The notes beneath the pieces are model-generated. The model was given only the letters and a program-made list of their open reading frames with translations, was not told the DNA's origin and made no database searches. The position numbers and the translations under genes are program-made. Positions 54,563-63,092 of a stretch of DNA of 64,000 nucleotides are shown here, one piece after another. The stretch covers positions 1 to 64,000 of the forward strand of contig NZ_JPHU01000010.1 of NCBI RefSeq assembly GCF_000733125.1. Reading direction: 5' to 3'. Within the stretch, counting starts at the first letter, position 1. Each line of letters begins with the position of its first letter. Source of the DNA: Parvularcula oceani. GTDB taxonomy: Bacteria > Pseudomonadota > Alphaproteobacteria > Caulobacterales > Parvularculaceae.

Positions 54563-55738
54563 TCAGACCCCGCCTTCCACCAGGGCCCACCAGCCATAGG
54601 CGAGGATCAGGGCGGGCACCGCGCTGTAGAGCGTCGCCAGCGCCGCGGCGCGCGGGACGACCGCGAGCGCGGGGAAGAGCGCGTCGCCATCGTTCGAGAC
54701 CGCATTGCCGAGCTGCGCCGAAAGCGGGACCGCGCCTGAAATATAGAGCGTCGTCACCACGATCTGCGGCCCGCAGCCCGGAATGAAGCCGACGAGAACC
54801 GCGATCAGCGGGACGAGCCAGCCCGCCGCCGCGAAGGCCGCGCCGAGATCGAGTTCGAAGCCGATCACGGCGATCTCGTAGGACAGGAAGGCCGCGAAGA
54901 CCCAGACGGTGACGAAGTTCGTATCGTCGATCACCGATCGCACGGTGCGGCCGCTATTCATCTGACCGCCGCCCCTGCGGCCCCACATCGCGAGGGCGAG
55001 GAGCCCTGCGGCGACGCCGAAGGGAAGGGCCCAGGGCACTTCGATCTGGAGCGCGTTGGCGCCGCCGAGGAACAGGCCGGGGACCAGAAGAACGAGCCAT
55101 AGCCGGTCGGCGAAGGCCAGCCGGCCCCATCCAGTCTCGCAGCCGCACGTCTCCGCCGGCTCGCGCAGGGGCGGGCGCATGAAGTCCGGGCCGTGAAGCG
55201 CGTTCACGACCAGGCCCGAAGCGAGGCCCACGATCATCGAGAGGACGAGGACGAGGACCGCCGTGCCCGGTTCCGCGGCGAGCAGCACGAACATCGCGTC
55301 GCCCATGGTAGCGGTGAGCGCCGCGACGACCCCGCCAAAGCTCAGATGGCCCCGCGTATATTGCGCGATGGCGGCGATCGCGCCCCCGCAACCGGGCAGG
55401 GCGCCGAGCGTCGCCGCGATCGGCACCTCGTAGCGCGCATGCCGCGTCAGGACTTCGGAGAGGGAAATGCCCGCCCGCCGCTCGAGCGCGTAGAGGATGA
55501 GCAGGGTGGCGGCGACGAAGACCGAGACCGCGATATAGGCATCGGCCAGCGCCCCGGCGGCGACCTGGCGCGCCTCTGGCCAGAGCGCGGCGAGCGCCAG
55601 AAGGCCGCCGAGGAACAGCCATCGGCTCAAACCGCGGCGCCGCCCGCCCGGTCCGGCTTCGAGCGCCCGCTCGGCCGGACAGCCGACGGCCAGCCCGGGA
55701 CAGGCGCTCGAGGCGGGGGCGGGGGGCGTCAATGACAT
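54563..55738 (-). CDS. Putative metal transporter with duplicated PGCG motifs (ArsP_2-like)
   Basis: Encodes 391 residues with about ten membrane helices in two halves. Each half has a glycine-cysteine motif: ATLGALPGCGGAIAAIAQY and LVGFIPGCGPQIVVTTLYISG, as in the family annotated as putative manganese transporter (PF11449). A cytosolic CGCE segment (AETCGCETGWG) may bind metal. It lies next to manganese catalase on the same strand, which fits manganese handling but does not prove it. A weak EcfG-like element (CGAAC-N17-CGTT, 55776-55801) lies upstream. Confidence 0.7.
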   Translation of the reverse strand: MSLTPPAPASSACPGLAVGCPAERALEAGPGGRRRGLSRWLFLGGLLALAALWPEARQVAAGALADAYIAVSVFVAATLLILYALERRAGISLSEVLTRHARYEVPIAATLGALPGCGGAIAAIAQYTRGHLSFGGVVAALTATMGDAMFVLLAAEPGTAVLVLVLSMIVGLASGLVVNALHGPDFMRPPLREPAETCGCETGWGRLAFADRLWLVLLVPGLFLGGANALQIEVPWALPFGVAAGLLALAMWGRRGGGQMNSGRTVRSVIDDTNFVTVWVFAAFLSYEIAVIGFELDLGAAFAAAGWLVPLIAVLVGFIPGCGPQIVVTTLYISGAVPLSAQLGNAVSNDGDALFPALAVVPRAAALATLYSAVPALILAYGWWALVEGGV

Positions 55739-55833
55739 GGCGGCTCGCGTCGGAAGGGATCGGCGGTCCCGCAGGAACGCTTGGAGAATGTAGTCGGTTC
55801 GGGGCAGGCATGCACCTGCCCCGGCGCCGCGGG

Positions 55834-56703
55834 TCAGCTCAGCGCGTTCTTGGCGATCTCGACGCCCTGCTGGACCATCGACATCTGCTCTTTCTGCGCG
55901 CCGCCCCCGGGCTTGGGCGGGGAGAGCTTGGGCTCTTCGCCCTTGGGCTCCATCGCCTCGGACTTGAACTCGGCCCTGCCGTCCATCGACTTGCCCGAGG
56001 ACCAGCGGCCCTGCACCGGCTCGGAGCCGTCGCGGGACGTGCCCATGAAGGTGTAGTTGACGTCCTGGTTCTCCTCGGCCTGATCGAAACTGTTGGGGAT
56101 CGGCATCATCTTCTCGATGCCGCCCATATCCTCGATCGCGGCCAGCCATTGCTGCTGGTGCATGGTGTCGCGGGCGATCAGGAACTTCCACATGTCCTTC
56201 ATGCCCGGATCATCGGTCATGTTGTAGAGCCGGACGGCCAGCGTGCGGCCGGTCGATTCGGCAGTGACATTGGCGAACATGTCGGCTGCGAGATTGCCGC
56301 TCGCATAGACGTGGCTCGTGTCGAAGGGCACGCCGTCGGCATTGACCGGCAGCGCGGCGAGGCCCGTCGAGAGGATGTGGCGGAAATTCATGCCGTTGAG
56401 CACCGCGCCGTCGATCGGATCCTTGGCGACCTCTTCCTTCTCCGAGATCGGCGCGCCTTCGAGGTTCATGGCCACCGCCGTCGCCAGCATCTCGATATGG
56501 CCGAGTTCCTCGGTCGCCGTCTCGAGCAGGAGGTCGCGATATTTCGAAGGTCCGCGCGCGCCCCAGGCCTGGAAGAAATACTGGAGGCAGACGCGGATCT
56601 CTCCCTCGATCCCGCCGATCGCCTGTTGCAGGGCGCGGGCATAGACGGGATCGGGATTGTCGACCTTCACGGGGTATTGAAGACGCTTGTCATGGAAATA
56701 CAT
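55834..56703 (-). CDS. Manganese (non-haem) catalase
   Basis: Encodes 289 residues from ATG 56703, with AGGAG seven bases upstream. It breaks hydrogen peroxide into water and oxygen at a di-manganese centre. All five expected ligands are visible: Glu35 (GEIRVCLQYFFQ), Glu66 and His69 (TEELGHIEML), Glu149 (FANVTAESTGR) and His182 (DTMHQQQW), at nearly the same positions as in the Lactobacillus enzyme. The C-terminal ~90 residues are a polar extension (SKSMDGRAEFKSEAMEP, PKPGGGAQKEQMS). An EcfG-type promoter and a perfect inverted repeat precede it. Confidence 0.94.
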   Translation of the reverse strand: MYFHDKRLQYPVKVDNPDPVYARALQQAIGGIEGEIRVCLQYFFQAWGARGPSKYRDLLLETATEELGHIEMLATAVAMNLEGAPISEKEEVAKDPIDGAVLNGMNFRHILSTGLAALPVNADGVPFDTSHVYASGNLAADMFANVTAESTGRTLAVRLYNMTDDPGMKDMWKFLIARDTMHQQQWLAAIEDMGGIEKMMPIPNSFDQAEENQDVNYTFMGTSRDGSEPVQGRWSSGKSMDGRAEFKSEAMEPKGEEPKLSPPKPGGGAQKEQMSMVQQGVEIAKNALS

Positions 56704-56733
56704 CGCACGACTCCTGGTTTCGCTTCTGTAGAA

Positions 56734-56760
56734 GTCGTTGTCCCATTTTAAGACAACGAC
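56734..56760. repeat. Perfect 9-base inverted repeat in the catalase 5' untranslated region
   Basis: GTCGTTGTC (56734-56742) and GACAACGAC (56752-56760) are exact reverse complements across a nine-base AT-rich spacer, 30 bases before the catalase start. If transcription starts about seven bases after the EcfG -10 element, the hairpin forms the very 5' end of the mRNA. It could instead be a protein-binding operator. Confidence 0.6.
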
Positions 56761-56768
56761 CCCTCCGC

Positions 56769-56793
56769 AACGAAATCCGGCCACGGATGTTCC
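56769..56793 (-). promoter_or_regulatory. EcfG-type general stress promoter of manganese catalase
   Basis: On the minus strand GGAAC (56789-56793), 16 bases, then CGTT (56769-56772) exactly match the alphaproteobacterial EcfG consensus GGAAC-N16/17-CGTT. It points at the catalase gene, a common member of this regulon. Confidence 0.75.
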
Positions 56794-56842
56794 GCCTGCG
56801 GGGGCGGGACTGCGGACACGAGGGCGTGTGGACGGGCGGCCT

Positions 56843-57487
56843 TCAGCTCCCCAGGAGCTTGCCGAAGACAACGTAGAAGACGACGCCGAGGGCCAGCGCG
56901 CTCAGACCGAAGGCCAGCGCCATCAGGCGTCCGTCGCGGGCGAGCAGCCCCACGCCGAAGGCGAGGATCGCCGCCATGGGCGCGGTAGAGGCGAACGGCA
57001 CGAGTTCGAGCGGCGGGACGGTCAGGCAGAGCGCGATGATCATGGTGGCGGCGGCCTTGGTGCCAGCCTTGCCGACGAGGTGATGCCAGCGCGCGCTGGT
57101 ATGGCGGTCGATCCACCGGGTGATCCGGCGAAGCTTCGGCGCCCCGCCGGTCACGCGCTCCGCCTTGACCGAACGCCTCTCGATGAAGCCCGGCAGCCAC
57201 AGGCATTCGCGGCCGAGGGCGAGCTGGGCGGCGACGAGGCCGATCATCAGGGCGAGAAAGGTGGGAATGCCCGGAATGCCGCCCACGGGCGACATCTCGA
57301 TCAGGGGCAGCACGATCAGGAAGGGCCCGAAGGCGCGCTCGCCGAAGGTCTCGATGACGTCGCCCACCGCGAAGCGGCCCTTGCCCGCGCTCCCGCCGGA
57401 GTCCTCGTCGCGCCGCGCAATCCGCAGCACCTCTTCGAGGATGCCGGTCGTCGTCTCGTCTGGGTCGCGTTGCGCTGTCTCGGACAT
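56843..57487 (-). CDS. exoD: ExoD-family membrane protein
   Basis: Encodes 214 residues. The family (PF06055) is shown by VIETFGERAFGPFLIVLPLIEMSPVGGIPGIPTFLALMIGLVAAQLALGRECLWLPGFIERR and the C-terminal pair of helices. ExoD was first linked to exopolysaccharide production and alkaline survival in rhizobia; its molecular role is unknown. ATG 57487 has no Shine-Dalgarno and lies only nine bases after an EcfG-type -10 element, so the mRNA may be nearly leaderless. Several membrane helices, no signal peptide. Confidence 0.88.
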   Translation of the reverse strand: MSETAQRDPDETTTGILEEVLRIARRDEDSGGSAGKGRFAVGDVIETFGERAFGPFLIVLPLIEMSPVGGIPGIPTFLALMIGLVAAQLALGRECLWLPGFIERRSVKAERVTGGAPKLRRITRWIDRHTSARWHHLVGKAGTKAAATMIIALCLTVPPLELVPFASTAPMAAILAFGVGLLARDGRLMALAFGLSALALGVVFYVVFGKLLGS

Positions 57488-57495
57488 GACCGATG

Positions 57496-57521
57496 AACGG
57501 GTGGCGGGGAGCCTTGGTTCC
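57496..57521 (-). promoter_or_regulatory. EcfG-type general stress promoter of exoD
   Basis: On the minus strand GGAAC (57517-57521), 17 bases, then CGTT (57496-57499), an exact match to the EcfG consensus. The exoD start codon is so close that transcription would begin within about two bases of it. Confidence 0.68.
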
Positions 57522-57628
57522 TTCCGGCGGAACATGGCGCTGCCGCTCGGTCCGGACGCGCCTTTCGGTGCGCCTGCCCTGGCGCCTTCTGCCAGGCGCG
57601 GATTACAAGGCCCGCGCATCGGAGTAGG

Positions 57629-59518
57629 ATGCGCGCCGAGGGACTTCGCAGGGAGGCGCCGGTGGGAGCGCTGGACTCGTCGCTCTCGGAAGGCTTCCGC
57701 ATCGGGGATGTCGAGATATCTCCGTCCGGGAACGAGCTGCGGCGACATGGGAGGAGTACGCTCCTCGAGCCGAAGGCGATGGACGTTCTTTGCGCCCTGG
57801 CCGCCCGGCAGGGAGAGACGGCGTCGCGGCCGGATCTCCTCGACGCGGTATGGGGACGGGCCTTCGGCTGCGACGAAAGCCTCACCCGGGCCGTCTACCT
57901 CCTGCGCCGGGCCTTCGCAGCGCTCGGCGCTCCCTCGCCCATCGGCACGGTGCCCAGGCGGGGATACCGGCTCGCAGCGCCGGCGACGCCGCTGCCCGAC
58001 CGCGCTGGGGCGGAGGCTTTCCTGCCGGGGCCGGGCCGGGCGCAGGCCCTGTCCGGAAGGCGCGCCGCGATCGCAGCGGCATGCTTCGCCTGCGTCTTGC
58101 TGGCGCTTTCGCTCCTTCCCAGGCAGGGCGTCCGGAATCCCGCCGAGGCCGGCATGCGCCAGGTCGCCATCGCGCCCTTCAGCAGCCTCCCGGCGACGCC
58201 GGCTACGGCGGAGCTGAGCCGCCTCCTGACCGACCGCCTCTCGAGCCTGCTCGCCGCGCATGACGACCCGGTTTCCATCGGGGCGCCGCCCCGGGGGGGA
58301 GGGGCCTATATCCTGGGCGGCTCGGTCGTCGGCGCCGGAGGGGACGATCTGGTCAGCATCCGCCTCCTCACGCCGGATCGCCGGACCCTCCTGTGGTCGG
58401 CGGATTTCAGAAGGTCGGGGCGGGACAGGGCCGATTTCGCCGAGGAGGTGGCCTGGCGCATGACCGCGGCGCTGACCTGCGCCAAGCGCCTCCTGTCCGC
58501 CGTGGAGCGTCCGACCGCGCAGCTTCGGCGCCTGGCCATGGGATATTGCCACGAGGCGCAGGCCTACACTCACGGGCCGCGCCTCGCCGACAGGTCGCGA
58601 GCCCTTCTTGCGGCCGCCCCCGACGACCCTGCGCTCCTCGGCCTCCACGCCCTCTCGCTGGCCTGCGCGATCGAGCTTCCGCCCGCTGCGAGGACTGCGT
58701 CCGCAGCGCTGGCCGAGCGCGCGCTCGGCCTCGCGCCGGAGCAGGGGGAGGCCCGTCTGGCCCTCAAGCTCGCAAAGGCCCGTGCCGGCCGCTATGCCGC
58801 GCGCGAGGTCGCCTATCGGGAGGCGCTGTCGCTGGATCCGGCCAATAGCTGCATCGTTCAGCACTACGCCTTCTTCCTGCGGACGGTCGGACGGGTCCAG
58901 GATGCGAGGCGGCTGCTCGGGCGTCTCGCCGAGAGAGCGCCCCATGACGGCCATGCCTTCAGCGAGCTCGCATGGCTCGATGCGACAGGCGGCGACCTTC
59001 CCGCCGCGCGGCGGAACCTTGCGGAGGCGAGCCGCCGGGTGCCGGAATCGGAATGGGTCATGCAGCGCATCTTCGAGGTCGAGGCGCTTCACGGCGACCC
59101 GGCGGTGGCGCTGTCCCTCATCGACGATGCGCCTCTCCGGATGGCCGCGATCGGCGGCGGCTTCCGGGACTGTCTTCACGCCTATGCCCGGCGCAGGGCC
59201 GGCCTCATTCATGCGGAGGCGGACGTCTTCGAGGCTTGCGAGCTGACCGGGAGGAGCGTTCGCGTCCGCGTTCATGCTGCGCTCGGTGATCTCGACAGGG
59301 CCTTCGCCCTCGCCGCCGAGATCCCGGATCATCCCGGCCAGGCCGCCATCATGCTGTTCTATCCGGAAATGCGCGCTTTCCGCTCGGACGAGCGCTTCTG
59401 GCGCTACGCGGCGAAGCGCGGCCTGGTCGAGTACTGGCGAAAGACGGGGCACCGGCCCGATTTCTGCCGGCAGGACCATGCCGCCGCGCGCTGTCAGCTG
59501 GCGCTCGAGGCGGCCTGA
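57629..59518 (+). CDS. CadC-like membrane transcription regulator with TPR-like periplasmic domain
   Basis: Encodes 629 residues. An OmpR-type winged-helix DNA-binding domain (about 25-115; LLEPKAMDVLCALAARQGETASRPDLLDAVWG, DESLTRAVYLLRRAF, IGTVPRRGYRL) is followed by one membrane helix (about 148-165) and a long helical, TPR-like C-terminal part. There is no receiver domain. Such one-component regulators sense from the periplasm or membrane, like CadC or ToxR. ATG 57629 and GTG 57662 both have ribosome sites (the GTG has GGGAGG at five bases). It is followed by a secreted propeller protein that may be its partner or target. Confidence 0.82.
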   Translation: MRAEGLRREAPVGALDSSLSEGFRIGDVEISPSGNELRRHGRSTLLEPKAMDVLCALAARQGETASRPDLLDAVWGRAFGCDESLTRAVYLLRRAFAALGAPSPIGTVPRRGYRLAAPATPLPDRAGAEAFLPGPGRAQALSGRRAAIAAACFACVLLALSLLPRQGVRNPAEAGMRQVAIAPFSSLPATPATAELSRLLTDRLSSLLAAHDDPVSIGAPPRGGGAYILGGSVVGAGGDDLVSIRLLTPDRRTLLWSADFRRSGRDRADFAEEVAWRMTAALTCAKRLLSAVERPTAQLRRLAMGYCHEAQAYTHGPRLADRSRALLAAAPDDPALLGLHALSLACAIELPPAARTASAALAERALGLAPEQGEARLALKLAKARAGRYAAREVAYREALSLDPANSCIVQHYAFFLRTVGRVQDARRLLGRLAERAPHDGHAFSELAWLDATGGDLPAARRNLAEASRRVPESEWVMQRIFEVEALHGDPAVALSLIDDAPLRMAAIGGGFRDCLHAYARRRAGLIHAEADVFEACELTGRSVRVRVHAALGDLDRAFALAAEIPDHPGQAAIMLFYPEMRAFRSDERFWRYAAKRGLVEYWRKTGHRPDFCRQDHAAARCQLALEAA

Positions 59519-59761
59519 TCCGGTCGCCGAAGGAAGAGGCCAAGAGGCCGGGTCCGATCATTCCCGGGCGGCATGCCGGCATCGCGATCGCCGGCCGCTG
59601 ATGGCTTTCTGATGACATGGCATCAGGAAAGGCATTTTCCCATGGTCTTTCAGGCCCTTTGTAATATTTCTCCTTCTTCGGTGCGGACATCATCTCCCCA
59701 TCACAACTTGCGGCCGACAGCGGGTTAGCCTTCCCGGGCGCACACCCCTTGGGAGGAGAAG

Positions 59762-60748
59762 ATGGACAAGACTGCGAGCGTTCTGATCGCGACGATGATC
59801 ATGGCCGCACCATTGCCGGCTCTTTGCGAGCCGCCGATGCGGGAGGGCATGCAGAGGCCGGAAGACCCCGAAGGGGGCATGGCGGGAAAGCTCTTCGGCC
59901 CCTGGTCCGGGCCGAAGAACGCCGAGCGGCTCGAAGGCTCGGCTGCGACTCTCAACACGGAGGCCGTCGAGGGATGTCCGATCCTCGATCCGCTCACGAA
60001 CAACCTGTTCATCGCCTCGAACCGGCCGGGCGGAAAAGGAGGGCTCGACATCTGGATGGCGCCCTATAACGGCAAGGGCTGGGGCGAGCCGGTCAACCTG
60101 CCCGAGCCGATCAATTCTGCGGCGAACGAGTTCTGCCCGACGCCGCTGCCCGGCGGCATGCTGTTCTTCGTCAGCACGCGCGAGGAGCTGAACGGCGACA
60201 TCTATCTCGCCTGGCGCGTGCCGAGCGGCTATGCCGGGCTCAGGCGCCTGCCCGAACCGGTCAACGGCCCTGGCGCGGAACTCAGCCCCTCCTTCGTCTC
60301 CACGGGGCTCGGCGGGAACCTCCTCTACTTCTCCTCGAGCCGGGACGGCGATCAGGACATCTACGTCGCCGAGGACTACGACGTCATCGCGAACACGGTC
60401 GGCCCGGTCCGGCCGGTCGAGGAACTCAACACTCCCTTCTCCGACGCCAGGCCGAACGTGCGCCGGGACGGGCTGGAGATCGTCTTCGATACCGACCGGT
60501 ATCGGGGCGTCGTGCCGCGGATATGGACCTCGCATCGCAGGCATATCGGCGAGCGCTGGAGCCCGCCCGAGCCGATCGAGCAGGTCCACGATCCCGCTGG
60601 ACAGAGCCGGGCTTCGCTCTCGTGGAACGGCCGGATCCTCGTCTTCGGCTCGCCGAGGGAAGGCGGGGAGGGCGCGGCCGACATCTATGTCTCGAAGCGG
60701 AAGGCGCTCGAGCGGAAGAAGCCGCGCAGGCAGCGCCGCGAGCGATGA
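59762..60748 (+). CDS. Secreted PD40/WD40-like beta-propeller protein
   Basis: Encodes 328 residues with a signal peptide (SVLIATMIMAAPLPALC) and a strong ribosome site (GGGAGGAG). Repeated propeller strands read GCPILDPLTNNLFIASNRPGGKGGLDIW, NEFCPTPLPGGMLFFVSTREELNGDIYLA, ELSPSFVSTGLGGNLLYFSSSRDGDQDIYVA and RASLSWNGRILVFGSPREGGEGAADIYVS, the pattern of TolB-like PD40 repeats. Role unknown. It ends in a very basic tail (KRKALERKKPRRQRRER). The 243-base gap before it is less GC-rich and holds a possible -10 (TAATAT near 59660). Confidence 0.8.
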   Translation: MDKTASVLIATMIMAAPLPALCEPPMREGMQRPEDPEGGMAGKLFGPWSGPKNAERLEGSAATLNTEAVEGCPILDPLTNNLFIASNRPGGKGGLDIWMAPYNGKGWGEPVNLPEPINSAANEFCPTPLPGGMLFFVSTREELNGDIYLAWRVPSGYAGLRRLPEPVNGPGAELSPSFVSTGLGGNLLYFSSSRDGDQDIYVAEDYDVIANTVGPVRPVEELNTPFSDARPNVRRDGLEIVFDTDRYRGVVPRIWTSHRRHIGERWSPPEPIEQVHDPAGQSRASLSWNGRILVFGSPREGGEGAADIYVSKRKALERKKPRRQRRER

Positions 60749-60771
60749 CAGCGATAGCCGGCGGACAGCGA

Positions 60772-60828
60772 CCCCGCCCGGGGAGGGGCCCCTCCCCGGC
60801 CTCGCCGGGCGGGGCGGGCCTTCTTTTT
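60772..60828 (+). terminator. Intrinsic terminator after the propeller gene
   Basis: CCCCGCCCGG (60772-60781) pairs with CCGGGCGGGG (60805-60814), enclosing an inner stem GGAGGGG/CCCCTCC, and is followed by CTTCTTTTTCC. It separates the propeller gene from the LexA-controlled imu operon. Confidence 0.75.
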
Positions 60829-60870
60829 CCAGATTCCTGCAGACTCGACTCGCCAAGCCGATCCCGAAGA

Positions 60871-60885
60871 GAACATAAGGAGAAC
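60871..60885 (+). promoter_or_regulatory. Alphaproteobacterial LexA box of the imuA operon
   Basis: GAAC-ATAAGGA-GAAC is an exact GAAC-N7-GAAC direct repeat (GTTC-N7-GTTC on the other strand), the LexA binding motif of Alphaproteobacteria. It lies 25 bases before imuA, so SOS repression of imuA-imuB-dnaE2 is expected. Confidence 0.78.
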
Positions 60886-60910
60886 TTTCAATGCGGGAGG
60901 TGAGCCGTTC

Positions 60911-61654
60911 TTGTCTCGACAGCAACAGCTGGAAGCGCTTCGTGCCGGGTTCGACGCCAAAGACGGCGGGACGCGGCGGCAGACGGCGAGGATCCGGTTC
61001 GGCCTGGATGCGCTGGACGCGCATCTGCCGGCGAACGGCCTCGTATCCGGCAGCCACGAGGTCTGCGCGGGCGGAGCGGACCTGCCGCACGAGGCGGCCT
61101 GCGTGCAGCTTGCCGCCTGGCTTCTGGGACGCGCGCGCGGGCCGGTGATCTGGGCGCTGCCGCGCCTGACGCTCTTTCCTCCGGCGCTGGCCGAGGCGGG
61201 TCTCAGCCCCTCGCGCGTGGTCTTCGCCGAGGCGGGGGACGAGCGGGACGTGCTGGCCGTGGCCGAGGAGGCGCTGCGCCATGGAGGGCTTGCGGGCGTC
61301 GTCTGCGAGGCGTCGCGCCTGTCCCTGACGGCCTCCCGGCGGTTGCAGCTCGCAGCCGAGGCGGGGGACGTGCCCTGCCTGGTGCTGCGGCGCTGGCGCA
61401 AGGGGCAGGCGCCGTCTGCCGGCACGGCCTGCGCCACGCGCTGGTCGGTCACCGCCCGGCCCTCCGCCGACCCTTCCGGCCTGCCGCGCACGGCCTTCCG
61501 GCTCGCCCTGACGCGCTGCCGGGGCGGGCGTCCCGCCGCCTGGGACACGGTCCTGGAGCCGGGGCGTGAGCCGGGGGCGCCGCTATGCCTGCGTCTGGCT
61601 GACACGGTGGCCGGCGGACAGGCTGAAGAGGCAGCCGGGCGGCCCGCCGCCTGA
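60911..61654 (+). CDS. imuA: ImuA, SOS mutagenesis RecA-like protein
   Basis: Encodes 247 residues from TTG 60911 (GGGAGG at 60894-60899). The nearby ATG 60891 and GTG 60900 are out of frame. RecA-like features are IRFGLDALDAHLPANGLVSGSHEV, a degenerate Walker region, and GPVIWALPRLTLFPPALAEAGLSPSRVVF. ImuA works with ImuB and DnaE2 in error-prone repair. First gene of the SOS operon; it overlaps imuB by 89 bases. Confidence 0.88.
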   Translation: MSRQQQLEALRAGFDAKDGGTRRQTARIRFGLDALDAHLPANGLVSGSHEVCAGGADLPHEAACVQLAAWLLGRARGPVIWALPRLTLFPPALAEAGLSPSRVVFAEAGDERDVLAVAEEALRHGGLAGVVCEASRLSLTASRRLQLAAEAGDVPCLVLRRWRKGQAPSAGTACATRWSVTARPSADPSGLPRTAFRLALTRCRGGRPAAWDTVLEPGREPGAPLCLRLADTVAGGQAEEAAGRPAA

Positions 61655-63092
61655 GCCCTTCATCGTGGCCGAGACGGCGAGGCAGACACGGCGCGTGCGA
61701 AGCGCCAGCGCGGGCGCGCTTCAGGCGGGGGTCCGGCCGGGCCAGACGGTGGCGCTTGCGCAGGCGAGCGTGCCGGGGCTGACGATCGTGGAGGTGGATC
61801 CCGGGGCCGAGGCGGCGGCGCTCTCGCGCCTCGCGGTCTGGGCCCTGCGCTACACGCCGCTCGCAGCGCCGGACGGCGAGGACGGGCTGGTGCTCGACAC
61901 GACGGGGGCGGACCACCTTCTCGGCGGCGAGGCCGCGCTTCTTTCCGACCTCCTCGCGCGCCTGCGCAAGGCGGGGCTGTCGGTGCGCGGCGCCCTGTCC
62001 TCGAGCCGCTCGCTCTCCTCGGGACTCGCGCGCTACGGCTCGGGCACGGATGGCCCTGGGCGCGTGGTGCCGCAAGGCGGGGAGGGCGAGGCCGCCGCCG
62101 CGCTGCCGGTGGCCGCGCTCGGCCTGCCCCGGGACCAGGCCGATGCGCTCGCGCGGCTCGGCCTGGGCCGGATCGGCGCGTTGAGAGCCGCGCCGCGCGC
62201 CTCGCTCGCGCTGCGCTTCGGCCCCGAGCTGACGGCGGCGCTCGACCGGCTGCACGGGCACCGCCCCGAGCCGTTCGAGCCGGTCAGCGTTCCCGACCGG
62301 ATCGCTGCCCGCCTCGTCCTCGCCGAGCCGATCGCGCACAGCGCAGGCGTCGAGGCCGCCCTGGCGAAGCTGTCCGCCGAACTCTGCCGCAAGCTCGCGG
62401 CCCGCGGGCAGGGCGTGCGCGTCGCGGATCTGCGCTGCGAGCGGGTGGACGGGGAGATCCTGACGCTCAGGGCGCGGGCAGCGGTGGCGACGCAGGATGC
62501 GGATCATCTCTGCCGCCTGTTCCGCGAAACGGCGGCGACGATCGATCCCGGCTTCGGCATCGAACGCCTGACCCTGCTCGCCGTGCGGGCGGGCCGGAAA
62601 GAGGCGCGCCAGCGCACGACGGAGGACGATACGGCCCAGCCATTGCCGCCTCTCGTGGACAGGATCGCCGCGAGGATCGGCCCCGGCAGGGTCTATCGCA
62701 TCGCGCCCACCGAGGCGGACCTGCCCGAGCGCTCCTGCCGGCTGGCGGGGCCGCTGGCGAGGCCCTCTCCCCTCGTCTGGGACCGCGGGCCGAGGCCGAC
62801 CTTCCTCTTCGTCCCGCCCGAGCCCGTGCAGGTGCTCGCCCTGCTGCCCGACCGCCCGCCCCGCCGCTTCACCTGGCGGGGCCGCCAGCACCGCGTCGCC
62901 CGCGCGGACGGGCCCGAATGCATGCTCGGCGAATGGTGGCGCACGGATGCGGAGGCCGCGCTCACCCGCGACTATTACCGCGTCGAGACCGAAGAGGGCG
63001 GCCGCTACTGGCTGTTCCGCGCGCGGGACGCGTCCTTGGGCGAGGGGGCGGCGGGAGCGGCCGAGTGGTTCATGCACGGTGTCTTCGCGTGA
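61566..63092 (+). CDS. imuB: ImuB, inactive Y-family polymerase-like adaptor
   Basis: Encodes 508 residues from GTG 61566, overlapping imuA; the product begins SRGRRYACVWLTRWPADRLKR as usual. It is Y-family-like (AGVRPGQTVALAQASVPGL, LVLDTTGADHLLGGEAALL, AARLVLAEPIAH) but the family is considered catalytically inactive and serves as hub linking DnaE2, ImuA and the beta clamp. GTGA overlap with dnaE2. Confidence 0.9.
   Translation: MSRGRRYACVWLTRWPADRLKRQPGGPPPEPFIVAETARQTRRVRSASAGALQAGVRPGQTVALAQASVPGLTIVEVDPGAEAAALSRLAVWALRYTPLAAPDGEDGLVLDTTGADHLLGGEAALLSDLLARLRKAGLSVRGALSSSRSLSSGLARYGSGTDGPGRVVPQGGEGEAAAALPVAALGLPRDQADALARLGLGRIGALRAAPRASLALRFGPELTAALDRLHGHRPEPFEPVSVPDRIAARLVLAEPIAHSAGVEAALAKLSAELCRKLAARGQGVRVADLRCERVDGEILTLRARAAVATQDADHLCRLFRETAATIDPGFGIERLTLLAVRAGRKEARQRTTEDDTAQPLPPLVDRIAARIGPGRVYRIAPTEADLPERSCRLAGPLARPSPLVWDRGPRPTFLFVPPEPVQVLALLPDRPPRRFTWRGRQHRVARADGPECMLGEWWRTDAEAALTRDYYRVETEEGGRYWLFRARDASLGEGAAGAAEWFMHGVFA

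Noticed and set aside
56843-59479. Long minus-strand frame extending upstream of exoD
   Set aside because: Only the last 214 codons encode the ExoD family; the rest is antisense to the CadC-like gene and has no domain.
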